From Acidimicrobiales bacterium (GTDB lineage: Bacteria > Actinomycetota > Acidimicrobiia > Acidimicrobiales > Aldehydirespiratoraceae), in contig JAJCXZ010000073.1 of NCBI GenBank assembly GCA_029263175.1, positions 1-48,645 on the forward strand: a stretch of DNA of 48,645 nucleotides, given 5' to 3'. The notes under the pieces are model-generated. The model had not been told where the DNA came from, ran no database searches, and saw nothing but the letters and a program-made list of their open reading frames with translations. A program made the position numbers and the translations under genes. Shown here piece after piece: positions 8,994 to 17,872 of the stretch; the first letter of the stretch is position 1, and every line of letters begins with the position of its first letter.

Positions 8994-9028
8994 GGGAATA
9001 TTGTCGAACGATTCCCGTAGAGCGGGAA
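8994..9028. promoter_or_regulatory. Overlapping inverted repeats, probable IclR operator
   Basis: In the 60-base gap between narI and the IclR gene, GGGAAT (8994-8999) pairs with ATTCCC (9011-9016). TTCCCG (9012-9017) also pairs with CGGGAA (9023-9028) across a 5-base spacer, so the middle half-site is shared. IclR proteins bind imperfect palindromes of about 15 bases next to their own genes, so autoregulation is the obvious reading. A hairpin that ends the nar transcript is the alternative, although there is no T-run. Confidence 0.45.
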
Positions 9029-9748
9029 CTAGTGTTGACGCTCCAACGGCTTCTCGGAGGCCGGGTGGTAGACGGCCGGGCTCTCGCGCATCCGAACCAC
9101 CCGCTGCCAGGGCCTCGTGAGATAGCCGAGCGGCAGGGTGATGATGTGCACCAGGCGGGTGAACGGCATGAGCGCCAGAAACACCCAGAATGTGAACGCG
9201 TGCAGTTGCAGCGCAAAGGGCAGCGGGTCGACGTATTCGGGCTTCGGGTCGAAGGTCAGGATCGAGCGTACGTAGGGTACGAACACCGACGTTCCCCAGA
9301 ACGAGCCCCACCGATAGCCGACGGCAATCCACACCCCGCTGAAGATCTGCAACGCCACGACACCGAGGACCACAAAGTCCATCGTCGAACTGACGGCTCG
9401 GATGCGGGCGTTGGTGAACCGACGGTACGCCAAGACCCCGATTCCGAACGCGGCCCACAGTCCAAGAGCCAGGCCGGTGGCCTCGAGCAGGTAGAGCCTC
9501 AGGGGTGCACCGTTCCAGATCTCGAAGCCTCGCGGAATGATGAGGGCCACAAAGTGCCCGACCAGGATCGTCGAGAGGCCCCAGTGAAACGGCACCGAGC
9601 CCCAGTACAAACGCCTGCTTTCGAGCAGCTGCGACGAGAGCGACGAGATGGAGAACGGGCGGAAACGCCAGCGGATCACGGTGACCACCACCAGCAGCGC
9701 GCCGGCGACGTAGGGGAAGACACCGAAGAGAAGGTCGTTGGTGCTCAT
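9029..9748 (-). CDS. narI: Respiratory nitrate reductase gamma subunit (cytochrome b)
   Basis: A 239-residue diheme cytochrome b that anchors NarGH in the membrane and passes quinol electrons to it. Five hydrophobic helices are visible. His55 and His65 (PFHWGLSTILVGH) and His183 and His201 (LQLHAFTFW, TRLVH) fall almost exactly where E. coli NarI has its heme ligands (56, 66, 187, 205). The ATG overlaps the narJ stop (ATGA), and its Shine-Dalgarno GGAG lies inside a tandem 18-base repeat at the end of narJ. It is the last gene of the nar run. Confidence 0.95.
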   Translation of the reverse strand: MSTNDLLFGVFPYVAGALLVVVTVIRWRFRPFSISSLSSQLLESRRLYWGSVPFHWGLSTILVGHFVALIIPRGFEIWNGAPLRLYLLEATGLALGLWAAFGIGVLAYRRFTNARIRAVSSTMDFVVLGVVALQIFSGVWIAVGYRWGSFWGTSVFVPYVRSILTFDPKPEYVDPLPFALQLHAFTFWVFLALMPFTRLVHIITLPLGYLTRPWQRVVRMRESPAVYHPASEKPLERQH

Positions 9749-10302
9749 TGCTTGTCTCCGATCGTCTGCTTGTCTCCGATCGCCTGTCTGACTCCGATCA
9801 CAACAGGCTTCAGGTCCTGCACGACCGCAAGCGTGGCGGCGAGCAGGTGGCGGTACGGGTTTCGCTTCTCGGCAGTGCGCAGCGTCGATTGCATCTCGGT
9901 GACCGATTTCTCGAGCACGTCGGTCAGGTCCGACATCGGGGCCGGCGTGGTCGCGAGATAGCGAAGGATGGGTTCGATGTGGTCGGGAAGCTCACCGCCG
10001 AGATCAACACCACACGCTTCCATGTCACGTTTGAGCTCGGCCATGAACTCGCCCCGTCGGTAGTTCTCACCCCAGGTGACGTGGCCCACGTAGGGCACGA
10101 ACATCGGCGAGAGGTCGAGGGTGCGGGTGTGAAGCTCCTCCCACTCCCCCAGCTCGAGCGATTCGACCGCGGCGATGAAGTCCTCCATCGCCTTGCGCAC
10201 CGACGAGCGGGGCATGGCGGCGACAGAGTCGCTCAGCACACCGAGGGATGGAGGATCGGGGTAGCGGAACCCCAGGGCGACGACTTCGGCGGGATGCATC
10301 AT
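9745..10302 (-). CDS. narJ: Nitrate reductase assembly chaperone (NarJ/TorD family)
   Basis: A 185-residue cytoplasmic chaperone needed for molybdenum-cofactor insertion into NarG. It has the all-helical NarJ pattern, including FRYPDPP near the start and MFVPYVGHVTWGENYRRG at about 67-85. It is shorter than many NarJ proteins (about 220-240). The last residues repeat a six-residue unit (VIGVRQ, IGDKQT, IGDKQ) because the DNA carries 18-base tandem copies. The start overlaps the narH stop by ATGA and the stop overlaps the narI start. Confidence 0.9.
   Translation of the reverse strand: MMHPAEVVALGFRYPDPPSLGVLSDSVAAMPRSSVRKAMEDFIAAVESLELGEWEELHTRTLDLSPMFVPYVGHVTWGENYRRGEFMAELKRDMEACGVDLGGELPDHIEPILRYLATTPAPMSDLTDVLEKSVTEMQSTLRTAEKRNPYRHLLAATLAVVQDLKPVVIGVRQAIGDKQTIGDKQ
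9749..9802. repeat. 18-base tandem repeat at narJ 3' end
   Basis: Two near-identical 18-base units (9749-9766 and 9767-9784, one mismatch) and a third degenerate unit (9785-9802). On the coding strand each good copy contains GGAGACAAGCA, and the copy next to narI provides the narI Shine-Dalgarno. The duplication lengthens NarJ in six-residue steps without breaking the ATGA junction. Confidence 0.85.
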
Positions 10303-11810
10303 GCGCCCCGGTGCGGTGCTTCGAGAGCCCCGAATCCGGCCATGCCTCGGTGCTCCATGACATCTTCCATGGCCTCGATCGACATCTCCCGGTGATACGG
10401 CGGGAAGACGAACCGATCGTCGATGGTGGGGATCGTGGTGAGCTTGTAGATCTCCTCGGCCAGTTCTTCGGTGAGCCCGGCCGACGCCAGCATTGCCGTT
10501 GTGGTCTTGTCGATCGACTGATCAACGCTCTGCAGTCGCTTGTAGCTGCGCACCGCAAGCATGATGCGCAGGGCCTTGCGGATCGGCTCCTCGTCACCAA
10601 CCGAGAACAGGTTGGCGAGGTACTTCACCGGCAATCGAGCCTTGTCCAGTTGATCGAGCAACTCGAAGTCGACGCGCTCGGCGTCGAGGTCGAGGTTGAC
10701 CATGTTGCGCTCGATCGTGCTCATCACCGGCGACAGCGGTGGGACGTAGAACATCATCGCTGCGGTGCGGTATTCGGCGTGGAGCGGCAACGCCATGCCC
10801 CACTCCTTGACGAACTTGTAGACCGGCGAACGCTGGGCTGCATCGAGCCAGCCATCATCGATTCCCGATGCTTTCGCCGCGGTGATCACGGCCGGGTCAT
10901 AGGGGTCGAGAATGATGTCGAGCTGACCATCGAGGAGCTCATCGTCGGGTAGCGACACCGCCTCTTCGATGCGATCCGCGTCGTAGAGCAACACACCCAT
11001 GTAGCGAATCCGGCCGACGCACGAGTGCGCACACGCCGGCGCCTGGCCGGTTTCCATCCGGGGGAAGCACAGGATGCACTTCTCGCTCTTCCCCGTGTCC
11101 CAGTTGTAGAACACCTTCTTGTAGGGGCAGGCGGCGACACACATGCGCCAGCCTTTGCACTTGTCCTCGTTGACGAGAACAACGCCGTCCTCTCCCCTCT
11201 TGTAGATCGCACCGCTCGGACATGCGGCGACACAGGCCGGGTTCAGACAGTGGTTGCAGATCCGCGGCAGGTAGTTGAACACCACCCGCTCGATCTCCTC
11301 CATCTGCGCTCGGACCGTGTCGTCCACACCCTCCAGGGATATGTCGTTGCGGGCGAAGACATCGGAACCTCCGAGGTCGTCGTCCCAGTTGGGCCCGCCG
11401 TTGACTTCCATCTCCTTGCCGGTGATCTTGGAGATGGGTACGGCGGTCGGCTGATGCTCCTGCTGAGGAGTGTCGAACAGATCGCCGTACTTGAACGTGA
11501 ACGGGTCGTAGTAGTCCTCGAGCTCCGGCAGCGAAGGGTTGTAGAAGAGCTTGCCCAGCCCGCCCGCCTTGGAGTGAAGGGTCAGCTTGAGTCGACCCTT
11601 CTCGTCGCGCTTCCAGCCGCCCTTGTAGTGGTCCTGGTCCTCCCACCCCGTGGGGTAGCCGGTACCCGGACGGGTCTCGACGTTGTTCCACCACATGTAT
11701 TCCGCGCCAGGGCGGTCGGTCCACAAGTTCTTGCAAGCTACCGAACAGGTGTGGCAGCAGATGCACTTGTCGAGGTGGAAGAGCATGCTCATCTGGGCTC
11801 GTACTCGCAT
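10299..11810 (-). CDS. narH: Respiratory nitrate reductase beta subunit (Fe-S)
   Basis: A 503-residue electron-transfer subunit. The N terminus reads MRVRAQMSMLFHLDKC, like other NarH proteins. The first cluster Cys are 16, 19, 22 and 26 (CICCHTCSVAC). Later come CNHCLNPACVAACP, the CKGWRMCVAACP segment with the Trp-bearing [3Fe-4S] site, and CILCFPRMETGQAPACAHSC. I chose the ATG at 11810, with GGAG seven bases upstream; an ATG at 11816 sits only one base from that site. A longer frame to 11927 would lie inside narG and does not resemble NarH. Confidence 0.95.
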   Translation of the reverse strand: MRVRAQMSMLFHLDKCICCHTCSVACKNLWTDRPGAEYMWWNNVETRPGTGYPTGWEDQDHYKGGWKRDEKGRLKLTLHSKAGGLGKLFYNPSLPELEDYYDPFTFKYGDLFDTPQQEHQPTAVPISKITGKEMEVNGGPNWDDDLGGSDVFARNDISLEGVDDTVRAQMEEIERVVFNYLPRICNHCLNPACVAACPSGAIYKRGEDGVVLVNEDKCKGWRMCVAACPYKKVFYNWDTGKSEKCILCFPRMETGQAPACAHSCVGRIRYMGVLLYDADRIEEAVSLPDDELLDGQLDIILDPYDPAVITAAKASGIDDGWLDAAQRSPVYKFVKEWGMALPLHAEYRTAAMMFYVPPLSPVMSTIERNMVNLDLDAERVDFELLDQLDKARLPVKYLANLFSVGDEEPIRKALRIMLAVRSYKRLQSVDQSIDKTTTAMLASAGLTEELAEEIYKLTTIPTIDDRFVFPPYHREMSIEAMEDVMEHRGMAGFGALEAPHRGA

Positions 11811-11820
11811 GATCATGCTC

Positions 11821-14800
11821 CTAGTAGTCGGGCCGCTCGATGCGGCGCACATAGACGAAGGTGTCGCGATTGACGCCGGTGGGGCCCCAATAGTTGAAGG
11901 CGTAGGTGAACTGGCCGTAGCCGCCACTCATCAGCACCGGCTTGAGCCGGGTTCGGGTGAGCGAGTTGTTCATTCCCGCTCGCTTGTCCCGCCGGGGCGA
12001 GATCGGGATTCCGACGGTGCGTTCGGTGGCGTGGTACACGAACACGGTGCCTCGGGGGATCCGTGAAGACGTCGTACACCGCTGCACGAAGACGCCGTTG
12101 TCGTTGTAGACCTCTACCCAATCGTTGTCGGCGATACCGAGATCGACAGCGTCCTTGGCGTTGAGCCAGACCGGATACCCGCCTCTCGACAGCGTCATCA
12201 TCCGCTCGTTGTCGCCGTAGGTGGAGTGAATCGACCACTTGCCATGAGGCGTGATGTAGTTCATCAGCTTGCCGTCCTGGCCTTCGGCCAGGGACTGCTC
12301 CGTCTCTGACAACATCGCGTGATCGGGTCTCGGCTTGTACCCCGGTAGGTGCTCACCCCACTCGATGTAGCGATCGTGGTCGAGATAGAAGTGCTGACGG
12401 CCGGTGAGTGTGCGCCAGGGCACTCGCTCCTCGATGTTGAGCGTGTAGGGGGAATAGGCCCGCCCCTTGCCGATCAGACCGCTCCAGGTCGGGGTCGTCA
12501 GCACCCGGCGGGGCTGGGCAATCAGATCGGAGAAGTTGATCCTCGTGTCGCGCTGCCCGGCAGCGAGGTGGGTCAGGTCACGACCGACCTTGGCCCCTTC
12601 GGCCACGAAGGCACGATGAGCGATCTCGCCGTTGGATGCCGGATCGAGGGCAAGGATTGCCTCACAGACCTCGCGGCTCCGAACAAGCGACGGCCGCAGT
12701 GGCGTGTCGGCTCCGCCGGTGCGCTTGTCGGGTTGCTTGCGAGCGAGCTCGTCGTAGAAGTCGTCGACCTGCATGCGTAGGCCGTGCGCCGCGACGCCGT
12801 TGTCGCGAACACCCAGACCCAGGGAAGTCATGCGTTCGTACAGATCGGCGAAACTTCGTTTGACGACCTTGAACCGCGGCATGGTCTTGCCGGGAATGGC
12901 CTCGACCTCGCCTGTGCGCCAATCGGCGGGCTTCGTTTGTGCCATCTCGTCGGGCGTGTCGTGGGCCAGCGGCTGCATCACGACGTCTTCCACCTCGGCG
13001 GGGAGATGCCCGCCCGACATTTCCGCCACCTTCCTGGCCAGCGAGGAGAAGATCTCCCAGTCCGACTTCGACTCCCATGCCGGAGGGACCGCCGCCTGCA
13101 TCGGGTTGATGAAGGAGTGCATGTCGGTGCTGTTGAGATCGTCCTTCTCGTACCACGTGGCCGCGGGGAGGACGAGGTCGGAGTACAGCGCCGTGGTGTC
13201 CATCCGGAAGTTCAGATCGACAACCAGGTCCATCTTTCCGATGGGTGCATCGGGCCGCACATTGACCTCTGCGACTCCGTGGTCGTCGGGCTCGACAGCG
13301 ATGGCGCTGGACTCGGTGCCCAGATAGTGCTTCATGAAGAACTCGTGGCCCTTGGCCGACGTGCCGATGGCATTGCCGCGCCAGATGAACCAGGTGCGAG
13401 GCCACGACTCCGGGGCATCGGGGTCGTCGATGGCGAACTCGATCTCGCCGGTCTTCAGGCGCTCGACGATGTAGTCGCTGACCTCCTCATCGGTCTCGGC
13501 GCCGGCCCGCCGCGCCTTGCGCATGAGTTCGATCGGGTTGTCCTTGAACTGCGGGAAGAACGGCAGCCAGCCCTGGCGAACGGCACGAGCCTGATGGTCG
13601 ATCGTGTGATCGTGCTTCTCGGGGTGAGCTTCGGGCAGCGAGTCGTAGTCGCGGTAGCCCCGCTCGTAGCGCCACTGGTCGGAGTGCACGTAGTGGAACG
13701 ACGGAGTGTTCTGCTGGCGGGGCGCCATACCCCAATCGAGACCGAACGCGATCGACGCCCAGGATGCGGCGTTCACCAGTTTCTCCTGGCCGACATAGTG
13801 GCCGAGCCCGCCACCGTTGACACCGACCGAACCGGTCAGCATCAGGGCGCAGATACCCGATCGGTACAGCAGGTTGTTGTGGTACCAGTGGTTGGCGCCG
13901 GCGCCGATGATGATCAGGTTCTTGCCCTTGGTGAGCTCGCCGTTGCGGCCCCACTCTCGGGCGAACTTCACCACGGTGTCGCGATGGATACCCGTGTACT
14001 GCTCCTGCCATGCCGGGGTGTACGGCACGTCTTCGTCGTCGTAGCCGGCGGCGTCGTAGCCCTTCAGCCCACGGTCGACCCCGAAACGGGCGTTGAGCAG
14101 GTCGAAGACCGTGGTGACCGTGACGGGACCGTTCGCGGTCTGCACGGTGCGCACCGGGACCGAACGAGTGACGGTGCCATCGGTGCCGAAGAACTCGAGT
14201 TCGACCGGCACGACATCATCGTGTTGGTCGATGAACGAGAGCCGGGGGCTGATGTCCTCACCGGTCAAGCTGTCCTTGAGCTCGAGGTTCCAGTTGCCCT
14301 TGTTCTCGACGGCCCAGCGATCACCGACGGTGCCGTTGGGCAGCATCGGCGCATCGGTGACGTCGTCCCACACGAGCATCTTCCACTCGGGGTTCTCGAC
14401 GCCGGTGTAGGGCTCGACCTCACCGGCTCGGAGGTACTTGCCGGCCTGGCCGTCGTCGACCTGAACCAGGAACGGCAGGTCGGTGTTCTCCTTGGCGTAC
14501 TGCTGGAAGTAGTCGACCTCGCGGTCGGCGTAGAACTCCTTGAGGAGCACATGATTCACGGCCAGCCAGAATGCGGTGTCCTGGCCGGGGTTGGCCGGGA
14601 TCCACCAGTCGGCGTACTTCGCCACCTGGGAGAAGTCGGGGCTGAAGACAGCGAGCTTCGCACCGGCGTGGCGCACTTCGGAGATGAAGTGCGTGTCCGG
14701 GGTGCGGGTCATGTTGAGGTTGGCACCCATCACCGCAACAAAGCGGGAGTTGTACCAGTCGGCAGATTCATGGACGTCGGTCTGCTCGCCCCAGATCTCC

Positions 14801-15444
14801 GGTGATGCCGGGGGAAGGTCGCAGTACCAGTCGTAGAAGCTCATGACCACGCCGCCGACCAGCGACATGAATCGGCTGCCGGCCGCATAGCTGACCTGTG
14901 ACATGGCGGGGATCGGCGAGAAGCCGGCAACCCGGTCGGGGCCGTGGTCCTTCACCGTGTGGACGGTGGATGCGGCCGCGAGTTCGAGTGCTTCGTCCCA
15001 GCCGATGCGACGGAAACCACCCTTGCCGCGGGCCTTCTGGTACTTCTTGCGCCATTCCGGGTTGTCCTGAATGGCTTTCCAGGCCTCGACCGGGTCGCCC
15101 AGGGACTCCCGCTTGGCCTGGCGATACATGTCGATCAACACACCACGCACGTACGGGTACTTCACCCGGATCGGTGAGTAGAGGTACCACGAGTAGGAGA
15201 TGCCACGCTGACAACCGCGTGGTTCGTACGGCGGAAGTCCTTCCTCGAGCTGGGGGTAGTCCGTGGCCTGGAGCTCCCAGGTGACGATGCCATCCTTGAC
15301 GAACACCTCCCACGAGCAGCTTCCGGTGCAGTTGACGCCGTGCGTCGTTCGTACCCGCTTGTCGTGCTGGAAGCGGTTCCGGTAGAACTCCTCCCACTTC
15401 CGCTCAGCCGGGTTGACTGATTCTTCGATCCACTGCTCGGTCAT
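11821..15444 (-). CDS. narG: Respiratory nitrate reductase alpha subunit (Mo-bisMGD)
   Basis: The 1207-residue catalytic subunit that reduces nitrate to nitrite. The FS0 cluster ligands His35, Cys39, Cys43 and Cys78 (HGVNCTGSC, then RGCQRG) show the NarG spacing. Asp209 in [12 protein letters not shown] corresponds to the molybdenum-ligand Asp of E. coli NarG. Long stretches such as [15 protein letters not shown] and [14 protein letters not shown] follow the family throughout. There is no twin-arginine signal, so the active site should face the cytoplasm and nitrate must be imported, in keeping with the two NarK genes. The start overlaps the diheme cytochrome stop by ATGA. Confidence 0.97.
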   Translation of the reverse strand: MTEQWIEESVNPAERKWEEFYRNRFQHDKRVRTTHGVNCTGSCSWEVFVKDGIVTWELQATDYPQLEEGLPPYEPRGCQRGISYSWYLYSPIRVKYPYVRGVLIDMYRQAKRESLGDPVEAWKAIQDNPEWRKKYQKARGKGGFRRIGWDEALELAAASTVHTVKDHGPDRVAGFSPIPAMSQVSYAAGSRFMSLVGGVVMSFYDWYCDLPPASPEIWGEQTDVHESADWYNSRFVAVMGANLNMTRTPDTHFISEVRHAGAKLAVFSPDFSQVAKYADWWIPANPGQDTAFWLAVNHVLLKEFYADREVDYFQQYAKENTDLPFLVQVDDGQAGKYLRAGEVEPYTGVENPEWKMLVWDDVTDAPMLPNGTVGDRWAVENKGNWNLELKDSLTGEDISPRLSFIDQHDDVVPVELEFFGTDGTVTRSVPVRTVQTANGPVTVTTVFDLLNARFGVDRGLKGYDAAGYDDEDVPYTPAWQEQYTGIHRDTVVKFAREWGRNGELTKGKNLIIIGAGANHWYHNNLLYRSGICALMLTGSVGVNGGGLGHYVGQEKLVNAASWASIAFGLDWGMAPRQQNTPSFHYVHSDQWRYERGYRDYDSLPEAHPEKHDHTIDHQARAVRQGWLPFFPQFKDNPIELMRKARRAGAETDEEVSDYIVERLKTGEIEFAIDDPDAPESWPRTWFIWRGNAIGTSAKGHEFFMKHYLGTESSAIAVEPDDHGVAEVNVRPDAPIGKMDLVVDLNFRMDTTALYSDLVLPAATWYEKDDLNSTDMHSFINPMQAAVPPAWESKSDWEIFSSLARKVAEMSGGHLPAEVEDVVMQPLAHDTPDEMAQTKPADWRTGEVEAIPGKTMPRFKVVKRSFADLYERMTSLGLGVRDNGVAAHGLRMQVDDFYDELARKQPDKRTGGADTPLRPSLVRSREVCEAILALDPASNGEIAHRAFVAEGAKVGRDLTHLAAGQRDTRINFSDLIAQPRRVLTTPTWSGLIGKGRAYSPYTLNIEERVPWRTLTGRQHFYLDHDRYIEWGEHLPGYKPRPDHAMLSETEQSLAEGQDGKLMNYITPHGKWSIHSTYGDNERMMTLSRGGYPVWLNAKDAVDLGIADNDWVEVYNDNGVFVQRCTTSSRIPRGTVFVYHATERTVGIPISPRRDKRAGMNNSLTRTRLKPVLMSGGYGQFTYAFNYWGPTGVNRDTFVYVRRIERPDY

Positions 15445-16271
15445 CGCTTGCTCCTCAAGACGTCGACGTAGGTCTGGCGCATGCCGCGCCAGGCGATGGC
15501 CATGCCACCGATGAGGACTATGAGTCCGGCCACGCCGGCGTAGATCAACCCGTCCCCGGGGTCAGTTGGCTTCGACTGCGTTGGTGCGTCGCCCAAGAAG
15601 GCGACGATGTCGGCGATCTCGTCGTCGGTCATCGGCCTGTCGTTGAAGATCGGCCGCATTGTCGCCGAGGCCGGGCTGGACAGCCAGGCCGCGAGTCCGA
15701 CCTCACCTCCGAGCGCGTCATGACTGTTGGTGATGTCGGGGCCGAGGCTCCAACCACCGAGGTTGCCGACGTCTCCTGCGGTGTGGCAGCCCACGCAGGC
15801 TCCACCACCGTTGGCGAGCCGGTCGGAGCCGATGAAGAGATCACGGCCTTCGCCGATGTCGCCGGGTTCGACGACCTCGGGCTGTTCGGTCGGAACAGCC
15901 GTCGGGTCGACATCGGCCAGGGTGGCGACATAGGCCACGACCGAGGCGATCTCGTCGTCGGAGAGATTCGAGAACGACGCCATGGTGCCGTCGTAGGTGA
16001 CGTCGAGCACCTCGATCGCTCCGCTCAAGCCGTTGCGGACGACCTCCTCGACATAGGTCGAATCTGCCGCGCTGGGGTTCCCGGCCAGCGGCGGGAAGGT
16101 CCCGACGAGACCGAGGCCGCCAGGTTGATGACACGACGCACAGTTGTCGGCGTACACCTGGGCACCAGCGGCGGCATCTTGCGCGAGAGGGGCAGAGGCA
16201 TGCGCCGGCAGGCTGGCTGCGGTCAGCAACAGTGCCAGGAATCCGACTCCGAGGAAGAGGCGAGTGCTCAT
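15441..16271 (-). CDS. Membrane-anchored diheme cytochrome c (NarC-like position)
   Basis: A 276-residue protein with an N-terminal signal sequence (about 1-26), two c-heme motifs (CASCH at 44-48 and CVGCH at 159-163), and one C-terminal helix (about 241-261) ending in basic residues. It should be a periplasm-facing electron carrier held in the membrane. The ATG at 16271 overlaps the upstream narK stop (ATGA). Its place directly before narG recalls the diheme NarC of the Thermus nar operon, which works with NarGHI there. Sequence homology to NarC is not established here; only position, heme count and anchoring are. Confidence 0.85.
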   Translation of the reverse strand: MSTRLFLGVGFLALLLTAASLPAHASAPLAQDAAAGAQVYADNCASCHQPGGLGLVGTFPPLAGNPSAADSTYVEEVVRNGLSGAIEVLDVTYDGTMASFSNLSDDEIASVVAYVATLADVDPTAVPTEQPEVVEPGDIGEGRDLFIGSDRLANGGGACVGCHTAGDVGNLGGWSLGPDITNSHDALGGEVGLAAWLSSPASATMRPIFNDRPMTDDEIADIVAFLGDAPTQSKPTDPGDGLIYAGVAGLIVLIGGMAIAWRGMRQTYVDVLRSKR

Positions 16272-17872
16272 GGGTTCTTGAACTCCGCTTTGGGCCCGAG
16301 GTAGTACCACCAGTTCAGCGCCAGGCAGATGGCGTAGAAGATGGCGAAACCGATCAGGGCGACCTCGGGGGTGCCACCCTTGATCTGCTCGCCGAATTCC
16401 TGCGGCACCACGAAGGCGCCGTAGGCGGCGACCGCTGAGGTCCAGCCGAGCACCGGCCCGGCTTGTTCCTTGTTGAACACGATGGCGATCGTGCGGAACG
16501 TGGAGCCATTGCCGATGCCGGAAGCGGCGAACAGCAGCAGGAAGATCAGAAAGAAGGGGACGAAGTAGTCCTCGGGGGTGGCCGACTGGTACGCCTTCTG
16601 GAGGTAGTAGGCGACACCGAGCGCACTGGCGGTCATCACGATCGCCACATAGTGCGTGACCCTCGCGCCGCCGACCCGGTCAGAGATCCAGCCGCCGACC
16701 GGTCGGATGAATGCGCCGATGAACGGACCCATCCAGGCGTAGGTCAGCGCCGAGGGGCCGTCGGGGTTGGCGATCGAGTGGTCCCAGACGCCGTCGGTCT
16801 CGATGTGCTTGAAGCCGAAGACGACCTTGATGGCCAGCGCAAAGCCGGCCGAGTAGCCGATGAAACTGCCGAACGTCATCGTGTAGATCGTGCTCATCAC
16901 CCAGGTGTGGCGATTGCCGAAGATCTTGTACTGACGCTCGAGGTTGGGTTTGATCTCGCCGGGGATCTGCTTGAGCAGGAAGACCGTCAGCCAGATGACC
17001 GCGGCGATCACCGGGTACTTGGCCCAGGAGGGCGCACCGAGACCGGTCGGGTCGGGAAGGATGATGTAGAGGCCGATGGCCGACGTGAGGAACGCCACCA
17101 AGAGCATCCCTGTGATCTTCCCGAACGACGAGAGCGGCGAGCCGATATTCGGTGAGACGTGCTCGGTACGGATGTTGTTCATCCGAGTCCACCCGAGATA
17201 GACGAGCGGGATCAGGAAGATGAGCCAGACGAAGCCGGCGTTGTGAATCCAGGTCTCCGTGCCGGCGTCGATGGTGCCGATGAGCGTGCCGGAGGGCTTC
17301 TGCAGGATCTTGCCGCCACCACCGATGACGGCATTGGTCATCACCAGTGGGATCAGGATCTGCATGGTGGTGACACCCGCATTGCCGAGGCCGGCGTTGA
17401 GGCCGAGGCTGAGGCCTTGCTTCTTCTTCGGATAGAAGAAGCTGATGTTCGACATCGACGAGGCGAAGTTGCCGCCGCCGAGTCCGGACAGGAAGGCCAG
17501 CAGCTGGAAGACCCAGAGGGGCGTGTCCTGGTCGAGGAGAGCGAAGCCGGTGCCGATCGCCGGAATCATCAGCAGCGCCGTGGTGAAGACGATGGTGTTT
17601 CGGCCGCCGGCGATGCGGATGAAGAAGCTGCTCGGTATGCGGAGACTCGCGCCGGTCAGTCCCGCGATCGCCGTGATGGTGAAGAGCTCAGCCTGCTCGA
17701 ACGGGAAGCCCAGATTGAGCATCTGGACCGTGATGATGCTCCAGTAGAGCCACACCGCAAAGCCACAGAGGAGACTCGGAATCGAGATCCACAGGTTGCG
17801 ACTGGCAACGTGTTTGCCTTCCCGTTCCCAGAACGCCTCGTCTTCGACGTCCCACTCTTGGATATCAGTCAT
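16268..17872 (-). CDS. narK: MFS nitrate/nitrite transporter, NarK2 type
   Basis: A 534-residue major facilitator with about twelve helices. Nitrate-signature stretches are visible: GLGGGNFASSMSNISFF with FYPKKKQGLSLGLNAGLGN after it, and later ASGIGNGSTFRTIAIVF. A long insert between central helices (about 190-230) and a charged N terminus are typical of the nitrate/nitrite antiporter branch. It overlaps the preceding narK gene by eight bases. The likely job is to exchange incoming nitrate for nitrite made by cytoplasm-facing NarG. Confidence 0.88.
   Translation of the reverse strand: MTDIQEWDVEDEAFWEREGKHVASRNLWISIPSLLCGFAVWLYWSIITVQMLNLGFPFEQAELFTITAIAGLTGASLRIPSSFFIRIAGGRNTIVFTTALLMIPAIGTGFALLDQDTPLWVFQLLAFLSGLGGGNFASSMSNISFFYPKKKQGLSLGLNAGLGNAGVTTMQILIPLVMTNAVIGGGGKILQKPSGTLIGTIDAGTETWIHNAGFVWLIFLIPLVYLGWTRMNNIRTEHVSPNIGSPLSSFGKITGMLLVAFLTSAIGLYIILPDPTGLGAPSWAKYPVIAAVIWLTVFLLKQIPGEIKPNLERQYKIFGNRHTWVMSTIYTMTFGSFIGYSAGFALAIKVVFGFKHIETDGVWDHSIANPDGPSALTYAWMGPFIGAFIRPVGGWISDRVGGARVTHYVAIVMTASALGVAYYLQKAYQSATPEDYFVPFFLIFLLLFAASGIGNGSTFRTIAIVFNKEQAGPVLGWTSAVAAYGAFVVPQEFGEQIKGGTPEVALIGFAIFYAICLALNWWYYLGPKAEFKNP

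Noticed and set aside
8228-9961. A 577-codon plus-strand frame across the IclR, narI and narJ genes
   Set aside because: It crosses three well-supported minus-strand genes and the regulatory gap and shows no domain.
11811-11927. N-terminal extension of NarH
   Set aside because: It lies inside narG, does not resemble NarH, and a good Shine-Dalgarno supports the ATG at 11810.
12784-14805. A 673-codon open frame on the plus strand opposite narG
   Set aside because: It is the GC-rich codon-bias shadow of narG, with no recognisable domain or start context.
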